A stretch of 64,000 nt of DNA from Paenibacillus pinisoli (GTDB taxonomy: Bacteria > Bacillota > Bacilli > Paenibacillales > Paenibacillaceae): contig NZ_QXQB01000004.1 in the NCBI RefSeq assembly GCF_003605435.1, positions 724,325 through 788,324 of the forward strand, in the 5' to 3' direction. Below the pieces are notes generated by a model that searched no databases, was not told the origin of the DNA, and saw only the letters and a list, made by a program, of their open reading frames with translations. Position numbers and translations under genes: made by a program. Within the stretch, counting starts at the first letter, position 1. Each line of letters begins with the position of its first letter. This document shows positions 58,180 through 64,000 of this stretch, in pieces.

Positions 58180-59982
58180 TTGGACGTACTGAGGCAATTA
58201 AAGGCTTTTTATATGCCGGAGAGAAAGTTCTTAATTGCATCGATCTTGTTTTTGATGGTCGCCACAGCGCTGGGGCTGGTCTACCCGAATCTGCTGCGCT
58301 ATCTGATCGATGATGTCATTACTCCTCAGAAGTTCGAGCTTGTACCGCAGCTCGCGCTCATAGTCGTAGGAGTAATTTCTTTGAAAGCGCTCAATCAGTT
58401 CCTGCATGGGTTTTTCGGCGGCAGATTAGGCAACCGGGTTGCCTTCCGCATGCGCAATGCCTTGTATGACAAGCTTCAGACTTTATCCTTTCAATATTAT
58501 GACAAGGCTAAGACAGGCGATCTCATGTCACGGCTGACTGCCGATCTGGAGGCGATCCGCAACTTTATCGGCTTCGGCTTTGCGCAAATCTTGAACATGG
58601 TGCTGATGATCGCGTTCGGCGGAGCTATGATGCTGTACTTGAACTGGCAGCTGACGCTCATTACGCTCGTGCCGATTCCGCTGCTCGCTATCCTGGCGCT
58701 GCGTTTCGAGAAGCTGATCCATCCGGCATTCCGCGAAATGCGCCAAGCGATGAGCAACCTGACAACAGCGGTTCAAGAGAATATTACCGGCGTACGCACC
58801 GTCAAATCATTTGCCCGCGAGTCGCATGAAGTGTCGAAGTTCTCCGTACGCAGCGAAGCGTACCAGACGAATCAGGTCGGCGCGGCCAAAATCTGGGCGA
58901 AATACTTCCCGGTCATGGAGCTAGTCGCCAACATGAGTGCAGTAATCCTGCTCATCACGGGCGGCATCATGGTCATCAACGGTACTCTGCTGCTGGGCGA
59001 ATTCGTAGCCTTCTTCAGCTTGATCTGGTACATTATCGGCCCGATGTGGGGCCTGGGCTTCCATATTAACAACTATACGCAATTCAAAGCGTCCGGCGAG
59101 CGCGTGCTTGGCCTGCTGAACGAGCATGTGCATGTCAAAAGCATAAAAGACGCCGTAGAGCTGGAAGCGCGCAACGTCAAAGGACATGTCCGCTTCGAGA
59201 ATGTGACGTTCAACTATCCGGACAAATCCGCAGCGCTGACTTCCATCGACATAGATGCGCCGGCTGGCTCGGTAATCGGCCTTCTGGGGGGGACAGGGTC
59301 GGGCAAATCGACCATCATTCAGCTCCTCATGCGGGCTTACAATGTCAAGAACGGCCGCATTATGCTGGATGGCATGGATATCAAAAACCTGGATGTCGAG
59401 TCGCTTAGACGCCAGATTGCGCCCGTGTTTCAGGAAACCTTCCTGTTCTCGGCCTCCATCCGCGACAACATCGCTTACGGCATTCGGGACGTAACGCAAG
59501 AGCAGATCGAGCATGCGGCAAAGCTGTCCAAGGCGCATGACTTCATTATGGAGATGCCGCTAGGCTATGATACGGTCGTCGGGGAGCGGGGCCTGGGCTT
59601 GTCCGGCGGACAGAAGCAGCGTATCGCCATTGCTCGCGCGCTTATCAAGAACCCTCGCATTCTCATTCTGGACGATGCGACCAGCGCGGTCGATATGGAG
59701 ACGGAGCATGAGATTCAGGCGGGCTTCAAGGAGCTGATGGCGGGCCGCACGACGTTCATTATCGCGCACCGGATTTCATCCCTGCGCCATGCGGACGAAA
59801 TTATTGTGCTCGACAAGGGGCACATCGTACAGCGCGGCAAGCATGACGAGCTCATTGCCCAGAAGGGCCCTTACCGCGATACGTACAAGATTCAATATGC
59901 CGACTTTGTCAGCGAAAGCGACGAAGACCATGACTACGCCGTAATTGATATTCAAGAGCGGAGAAGGAGCAACGCGAAATGA
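58180..59982 (+). CDS. ABC exporter half-transporter, subunit A (ATP site degenerate)
   Basis: A 600-residue type IV ABC exporter: six transmembrane helices (residues about 15-310) then an ATPase domain. Walker A is GGTGSGKST, the signature LSGGQKQR is canonical, but Walker B is LILDDATSAVD with Asp in place of the catalytic Glu. The switch His is in IIAHR. It overlaps the next half-transporter by 4 bases, so the two form a heterodimer like BmrCD or YfiBC, often exporting drugs or lipids. The substrate is unknown. The start is TTG 58180 behind GGGGAGATGG; an ATG at 58162 is an alternative. Confidence 0.9.
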   Translation: MDVLRQLKAFYMPERKFLIASILFLMVATALGLVYPNLLRYLIDDVITPQKFELVPQLALIVVGVISLKALNQFLHGFFGGRLGNRVAFRMRNALYDKLQTLSFQYYDKAKTGDLMSRLTADLEAIRNFIGFGFAQILNMVLMIAFGGAMMLYLNWQLTLITLVPIPLLAILALRFEKLIHPAFREMRQAMSNLTTAVQENITGVRTVKSFARESHEVSKFSVRSEAYQTNQVGAAKIWAKYFPVMELVANMSAVILLITGGIMVINGTLLLGEFVAFFSLIWYIIGPMWGLGFHINNYTQFKASGERVLGLLNEHVHVKSIKDAVELEARNVKGHVRFENVTFNYPDKSAALTSIDIDAPAGSVIGLLGGTGSGKSTIIQLLMRAYNVKNGRIMLDGMDIKNLDVESLRRQIAPVFQETFLFSASIRDNIAYGIRDVTQEQIEHAAKLSKAHDFIMEMPLGYDTVVGERGLGLSGGQKQRIAIARALIKNPRILILDDATSAVDMETEHEIQAGFKELMAGRTTFIIAHRISSLRHADEIIVLDKGHIVQRGKHDELIAQKGPYRDTYKIQYADFVSESDEDHDYAVIDIQERRRSNAK

Positions 59983-61802
59983 GTGCAAAAGCATCCGCCA
60001 AAGGGCGAAGCCGCAATGAACGCTTCGTCTACCAGGACGACGAGGCGATCGAAAAGCCGTTTAACTGGGCGCAGCTGCGCCGTCTTTATACGTATATGAA
60101 GCCTTACAAGCGAGAGCTTATGCCTGTCATCGTCATGATGATCATCGGCACGCTGACCAGGCTTGCGATACCTTTCTTGATGCTCTATGTGATCGACCAC
60201 ATCCTGGATCCGGCGAAGGGCTCGCAAAGCACAGGCATGCTGGCGGCGATCGGCGGTATTATGCTGGCGCTCTACATTGTGCAATGGGCGTCCAACAGCT
60301 ACCGAATCAAATACACCAGCATCATCGGGCAAAAAGTCATCTTCGACCTGCGCCAGCATCTGTTCCAGCACATACAGAAGCTGTCGTTCCGCTTCTATGA
60401 CAAACGTCCGGCAGGTTCTGTACTCGTTCGTGTCACGAATGATGTCAATGCGCTGCAAGACTTGTTCACCAACGGTGTCGTCAACCTTCTGATGGACTGC
60501 ATCCAGCTAATAGGCATTGTCATAATCCTGCTCGCGCTGAACTGGAAGCTAGGTCTGGCGGTCATGATTACGGTGCCGATCATGTTTGTCGTATCGACCT
60601 CCTTGCGCAAGCGGATCCGCTTCGCTTGGCAGGATGTGCGGATGAAGCAGTCGCGGATCAACGCGCATTTGAATGAAAGCATTCAAGGGATGAAGGTTAC
60701 GCAGGCTTATGTGCAAGAAAAAGACAATATGGCATTTTTCAATCATATGAATACGGACAATATCAAGTCGTGGAACAAAGCGTCCGCGCTGAACCAAGGG
60801 TTTGGCCCTGTCATTGAGGTGACGGCTGCCATTGGCACATGCATTCTGTTCTGGTACGGTACGCATTTGATTCAGACACAGGCGATTACGATTGGTTTGC
60901 TGTTCGCTTTCGCCAACTACATCGGCAACTTCTGGGAGCCGATCAACCGGCTCGGCCAGATGTATTCCCAATTGCTGATCGCGATGGCATCCTCGGAGCG
61001 GATCTTCGAATTTATCGATGAAGAGACGACGGTTGCAGAGCGCAAGGATGCAAAGCCGCTTCCTGCCATCAAGGGCGATGTCAAGTTTGATGAAATCATA
61101 TTCGAATACGAGAAGGACAGACCGGCGCTGAAAGGCGTCAGCATCGACGTCAAGGCGGGGCAATCGATCGCCCTGGTAGGCCATACCGGATCGGGCAAAA
61201 GCACGATTATCAACCTGCTGTGCCGCTTCTACGACCCCGTTCAGGGGCGGGTGCTCATCGACGGCATCGACATTCGCGACGTGACGATTGAGAGCCTTCG
61301 CTCGCAGGTCGGCATCGTGCTGCAGGATACGTTTATCTTCGCGGGCACGATTCGCGACAATATCCGCTACGGCCGCTTGAACGCGACTGATGCGGAGACT
61401 GAGGAAGCTGCGAAGGCGGTGCATGCCCATGATTTTATTATGTCGCTTCCGGACGGGTATGAGACTGAAGTAGAGGAGCGGGGCAACGTATTGTCCATGG
61501 GACAGAGGCAGCTGCTGTCGTTCGCCCGCGCTTTGCTTGCGGATCCGCAAATTCTCATTCTCGACGAAGCGACGGCGAGCATCGATACCGAGACTGAGCT
61601 GAAAATTCAGGAAGCTCTGAAGACGCTGCTGGCTGGCCGTACGTCCTTCATGATCGCCCACCGCTTGTCGACGATTCGTCATGCGGACGATATTATCGTT
61701 CTTGACCATGGCAAAATTGTAGAGCAAGGCAATCACGAAGCACTAATGACGAAAAAAGGCGTATATCATGGCTTGATTGAAGCGCAATATCGTTATTTAT
61801 AG
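59979..61802 (+). CDS. ABC exporter half-transporter, subunit B
   Basis: A 607-residue partner of the preceding subunit with the same six-helix plus ATPase layout and a 40-residue hydrophilic N-terminus. Walker A is GHTGSGKST, Walker B LILDEATASID has the catalytic Glu, but the signature loop is LSMGQRQL in place of LSGGQ. Combining A and B therefore leaves one complete ATP site (A signature with B Walker B) and one degenerate site, as known for asymmetric heterodimeric exporters. GGAGAAGGAG lies before the ATG inside the end of subunit A. Confidence 0.92.
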   Translation: MSAKASAKGRSRNERFVYQDDEAIEKPFNWAQLRRLYTYMKPYKRELMPVIVMMIIGTLTRLAIPFLMLYVIDHILDPAKGSQSTGMLAAIGGIMLALYIVQWASNSYRIKYTSIIGQKVIFDLRQHLFQHIQKLSFRFYDKRPAGSVLVRVTNDVNALQDLFTNGVVNLLMDCIQLIGIVIILLALNWKLGLAVMITVPIMFVVSTSLRKRIRFAWQDVRMKQSRINAHLNESIQGMKVTQAYVQEKDNMAFFNHMNTDNIKSWNKASALNQGFGPVIEVTAAIGTCILFWYGTHLIQTQAITIGLLFAFANYIGNFWEPINRLGQMYSQLLIAMASSERIFEFIDEETTVAERKDAKPLPAIKGDVKFDEIIFEYEKDRPALKGVSIDVKAGQSIALVGHTGSGKSTIINLLCRFYDPVQGRVLIDGIDIRDVTIESLRSQVGIVLQDTFIFAGTIRDNIRYGRLNATDAETEEAAKAVHAHDFIMSLPDGYETEVEERGNVLSMGQRQLLSFARALLADPQILILDEATASIDTETELKIQEALKTLLAGRTSFMIAHRLSTIRHADDIIVLDHGKIVEQGNHEALMTKKGVYHGLIEAQYRYL

Positions 61803-61957
61803 TCCCAAAAGACGAACGTTTCTGCACTTATCTATTGGTTTGTATTGATTTTTCGCCAAAGAACCTCCACAATGGAAGAAAAGCGTTTTTGTCTGAATGG
61901 GCACTCGGTTATTCGAGGCGAAGCAGGCGAAGATGATCCAGGAGGTTCTTTTTCTAT

Positions 61958-63142
61958 ATGTATGGCTCGCCATTAACATCGAACGCTCGTAAAGTGCTAT
62001 TATTGGGATCGGGAGAACTGGGCAAGGAAGTCGTGATGGAGGCGCAGCGTCTTGGCGTGGAGACGATCGCAGTGGACCGCTATGCTAACGCGCCGGCGAT
62101 GCAGGTTGCGCATCGCAGCTATGTCGTCGATATGCTGGATGGAGAAGGCATTCGCCGCATTATCGAAGCGGAGAAGCCGGATTACATCGTGCCGGAGATT
62201 GAGGCTATCGCAACAGAAACGCTTCTGGCGCTGGAGAGCGAAGGCCACCATGTTATTCCGACTGCAAGAGCTGCGCGCTTGACGATGGACCGTGAAGGCA
62301 TCCGCCGCTTGGCGGCCGAGACGCTGGGCTTGCCGACGGCGCCGTACCGCTTCGCCGATACGCTGGAGGAACTGCGTGAAGCCGCGGATGCGCTTGGTTA
62401 TCCATGCGTGATCAAGCCCATTATGAGCTCCTCGGGCAAAGGCCAGAGCGTATGCCGTTCTGAAGCGGAACTGGAGAGCTGCTGGAATTATGCGATGGAA
62501 GGCGGACGCGCCAAGAAAAGCCGGATTATTGTAGAAGGCTTCGTTACTTTCGAATCAGAGATTACACTTCTGACCATCCGCTCCGTGAACGGAACAAGCT
62601 ATTGCGCTCCGATCGGCCATGTTCAGAAGGATGGGGATTATATTGAATCGTGGCAGCCGCATGACATGACAGAAGCGCAAATTCGCCAAGCGGAGCAGAT
62701 TGCTTGCCGTATAACCGGCGAGTTGGGCGGCTACGGACTGTACGGCGTGGAGCTGTTCCTGACAAAAGACGGCGTACTGTTCAGCGAAGTGTCGCCGCGT
62801 CCTCATGATACAGGCATGGTCACGATGGCAACGCAAGATCTGTCGGAGTTCGCGCTGCATATCCGGGCCATTCTGGGATACCCGATTCCAACTATCCGGC
62901 TGCTGTCGCCAGGCGCTTCGCATACGCTGAAGGCGGACCGGGAATCTCAGTCGTTCCGCATTGGCGGGCTGGAGGATGCGCTTGCCGTGCCGAATACGCA
63001 GGTACGCCTGTTCGGCAAGCCGGAGACGAAGGTCGGCCGCCGGATGGCTGTTGCGCTCAGCACAGCCGCAGATACAGAATCGGCGCGTGCTCTTGCGCGC
63101 AGGGCAGCAGAATCGCTGCATATTCAATACGACAACGAGTAG
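61958..63142 (+). CDS. purT: Formate-dependent phosphoribosylglycinamide formyltransferase
   Basis: A 394-residue ATP-grasp enzyme that formylates GAR with formate and ATP in purine synthesis, in place of folate-dependent PurN. The N-terminal domain has LLLGSGELGKEV and DRYANAPAMQVAHRS. The ATP-grasp core has IKPIMSSSGKGQSV, IVEGFVTFESEITLL and LFSEVSPRPHDTGMVTM. GGAGGTT lies 11 bases before the ATG. It is separate from the main purine operon. A sequence AAAGACGAACGTTT at 61808-61821 vaguely resembles half a PurR box. Confidence 0.94.
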   Translation: MYGSPLTSNARKVLLLGSGELGKEVVMEAQRLGVETIAVDRYANAPAMQVAHRSYVVDMLDGEGIRRIIEAEKPDYIVPEIEAIATETLLALESEGHHVIPTARAARLTMDREGIRRLAAETLGLPTAPYRFADTLEELREAADALGYPCVIKPIMSSSGKGQSVCRSEAELESCWNYAMEGGRAKKSRIIVEGFVTFESEITLLTIRSVNGTSYCAPIGHVQKDGDYIESWQPHDMTEAQIRQAEQIACRITGELGGYGLYGVELFLTKDGVLFSEVSPRPHDTGMVTMATQDLSEFALHIRAILGYPIPTIRLLSPGASHTLKADRESQSFRIGGLEDALAVPNTQVRLFGKPETKVGRRMAVALSTAADTESARALARRAAESLHIQYDNE

Positions 63143-63154
63143 GTGAGGCAAGAG

Positions 63155-63433
63155 ATGGGCAAGAAAAACAAACAGAGACAGCCGCAGCCAAAGCGCAGCG
63201 GCGATCAGGAGCGGTCGGAAGCAACCGGCGCTACCTTGAAGGATTTGCTGGGCGCAGATACGCTGCAGAAGCTGAAGGCGCAGGCAGATGAGCTGAAGAC
63301 TGCAGAGGCTGAGCGCAAGGAGAAGCAGCGCTTACAGGAAGAGGACGCGAAGCGGCAGGAGAAGAAACGGCTTGAAAGCGACTTCGCCTATTTGCTGGAG
63401 AACAGCGACAGCAACTGGAGCAAATATAAATAA
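63155..63433 (+). CDS. YqkE-like small charged protein (DUF3886 type)
   Basis: A 92-residue, highly charged, helical protein. An N-terminal KKNKQRQPQPKRSG segment, then TLKDLLGADTLQKLKAQADELKTAEAERKEKQR, a coiled-coil stretch, and a conserved-looking end (DFAYLLENSDSNWSKYK). The pattern resembles B. subtilis YqkE. The ATG at 63155 is preferred over one four codons earlier because GGTGAGG lies upstream. It starts 12 bases after purT. The function is unknown. Confidence 0.78.
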   Translation: MGKKNKQRQPQPKRSGDQERSEATGATLKDLLGADTLQKLKAQADELKTAEAERKEKQRLQEEDAKRQEKKRLESDFAYLLENSDSNWSKYK

Positions 63434-63506
63434 GATGTATGAGCTGTCTCAAGAGCAGGAAGACACATAAAGGCAGCTTGCTTGATAGAAGAAGCGGCAA
63501 AAATGA

Positions 63507-63545
63507 GGCGGTGCCAGGGTGTTATCCCTGCACCGCCTTTTTTGG
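63507..63545 (+). terminator. Intrinsic terminator after the YqkE-like gene
   Basis: GGCGGTGCCAGGG pairs with TCCCTGCACCGCC around GTTAT-type loop and is followed by TTTTTT. Confidence 0.9.
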
Positions 63546-63573
63546 ATTTGTCCTTCTTTGGATTTGTCCTTCT
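63542..63573. repeat. Direct 16-bp duplication
   Basis: TTGGATTTGTCCTTCT occurs twice back to back at the end of the terminator T-run, a likely slippage product. Confidence 0.85.
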
Positions 63574-63826
63574 TTGCAATTTAGGGGAAGTGTCCATTAG
63601 TTTCGAGCCATCACTTCGTTACAATTCCGTAGTTTCGGCGCGATTTATGATGCATAGCACAACGATTTCGCATTGGGGTGAGATACCCGAGTATTTAACG
63701 TTGCTCCATACTGCTATTCTTGCAAGTCTGGCCTTTTTGTCGGTTATGTTTATAGTCCTTGCCTCCAGTTAGCGGAAATTAAACTAATTGCTATAATCGG
63801 TAATAGCTAATTTATGTGCACGTAAC
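63574..63826. other. Intergenic region before the insertion element
   Basis: No supported gene. A plus-strand frame of 96 codons (63482-63772) crosses the terminator and has no ribosome site; its C-terminal half is hydrophobic but this is not enough to call it. A TATAAT is present at 63792-63797 without a good -35. Confidence 0.4.
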
Positions 63827-63870
63827 GGCTGTAACCCGAAAAAGTCGGCATAGAGCATAAAAAGCTGCGT
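63827..63870. repeat. Diverged single copy of the 51-bp repeat, next to an IS end
   Basis: GGCTGTAACCCGAAAAAGTC GGCATAGAG, then AAAAAGCTGCG, lines up with GTCTGTAAGCCGAGAAACTC GGCTTAGAG, then TGGCTGCG, of the array at 44 kb. The IS3 end lies directly after it. Confidence 0.55.
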
Positions 63871-63872
63871 CT

Positions 63873-64000
63873 GTGGACTTCTGTCAAGAAAGTAGACACC
63901 AATTAAGCGACCTGTTGTTGCTCATAGTACCTTTTTTCGCGCAAATGTGGAGTTAAGTAACCGATTGAAGAATGAATACGGATGCGATTGTATTCCAACT
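63873..64000 (-). mobile_element. IS3-family insertion sequence, right end (rest outside window)
   Basis: The minus-strand reading frame from the window edge ends in a typical IS3 transposase C-terminus. Beyond its stop the plus-strand TGGACTTCTGTCAAGAAAGT AGACACC looks like a terminal inverted repeat, which places the element boundary near 63873-63876. The left end and target duplication are outside the window. Confidence 0.75.
63903..64000 (-). CDS. IS3-family transposase (OrfB), C-terminal fragment
   Basis: The 32 visible codons read LEYNRIRIHSSIGYLTPHLREK and onward to a stop at 63903. The YNRxRxHSSxGYLTP pattern is the conserved C-terminus of IS3-family integrase-type transposases (IS150/IS3 groups). 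The catalytic DDE part lies beyond the window. It was not covered by a start codon here and is shorter than 100 bases, but the motif is clear. Confidence 0.8.
   Translation of the reverse strand, partial: LEYNRIRIHSSIGYLTPHLREKRYYEQQQVA

Noticed and set aside
60549..61736. 395-codon antisense frame inside the second ABC exporter gene
   Set aside because: Shadow of a strongly supported coding sequence; no start signal or recognisable domain.
61803..61957. Pair of PurR boxes upstream of purT
   Set aside because: Only one imperfect CGAAC element is visible; a properly spaced second inverted box was not found.
63482..63772. 96-codon plus-strand frame after the YqkE-like gene
   Set aside because: It begins before the strong terminator and reads through its stem and the 16-bp duplication; no ribosome site.

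Overview
The window comes from a low-to-moderate GC Gram-positive spore former, most likely Paenibacillus or a close relative. The gene order from the IDEAL-domain gene through ypiF, qcrABC, ypjA, ypjB, yitT-like, mazG-like, dapB, mgsA, bshB1, bshA, cca, birA, panBCD and dinG matches the Bacillus subtilis ypi/ypj/pan region. Bacillithiol genes, an S-layer-homology protein, a T-box leader and a two-headed dynamin support the same placement. Functions are assigned by reading the translated sequence and recalling families; no search was run.

Layout. 1-3.6 kb: end of the trp operon (trpB partial, trpA), then hisC and tyrA. 3.6-8.1 kb: a likely small RNA, an ECF sigma/anti-sigma pair, a histidine phosphatase, an unknown protein, a gamma-carbonic anhydrase-like protein and an IDEAL-domain protein. 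8.1-12.5 kb: ypiF, the menaquinol:cytochrome c reductase genes qcrABC, ypjA and ypjB. 12.5-20 kb: a minus-strand YitT-type membrane protein, then mazG-like, a TPR gene, dapB, mgsA, bshB1, bshA, cca and birA. 20-31 kb: panBCD behind a structured leader, a TPR gene, dinG, rex, an MTA/SAH deaminase-type amidohydrolase, a YpmB-like protein and an FtsH-like protease with a small anchored partner. 31-33.9 kb: 3-hydroxyacyl-CoA dehydrogenase, ackA, dnaD.

From 33.9 to 43.3 kb almost everything is on the minus strand: a MerR-methyltransferase fusion, then one long operon proB-proA-proC-mtnW-mtnX-mtnB behind a proline-specific T-box, then mtnE and a secreted unknown protein. mtnU is divergent on the plus strand. 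Methionine salvage is thus physically joined to proline synthesis, and proline-tRNA charging may control both. 44.2-45.5 kb is gene-poor: a 51-bp tandem repeat array, a terminator and a short decayed collagen-like coding remnant.

45.5-48.7 kb: a LysR regulator divergent from leuCD. 48.8-53 kb: cell-surface genes (amidase, GerMN lipoprotein, SLH protein). 53-58 kb: nth, a small unknown gene and a DynA-type double dynamin. 58-63.4 kb: a heterodimeric ABC exporter, purT and a YqkE-like gene. The window ends in an IS3-family element inserted next to a diverged copy of the same repeat seen at 44 kb.

Most of the window is conserved housekeeping sequence. The parts worth a second look are the small RNA at 3.65 kb, the ypjB start-site hairpin, the proline/methionine-salvage operon, the MerR-methyltransferase fusion, the repeat array and the FtsH-like pair.
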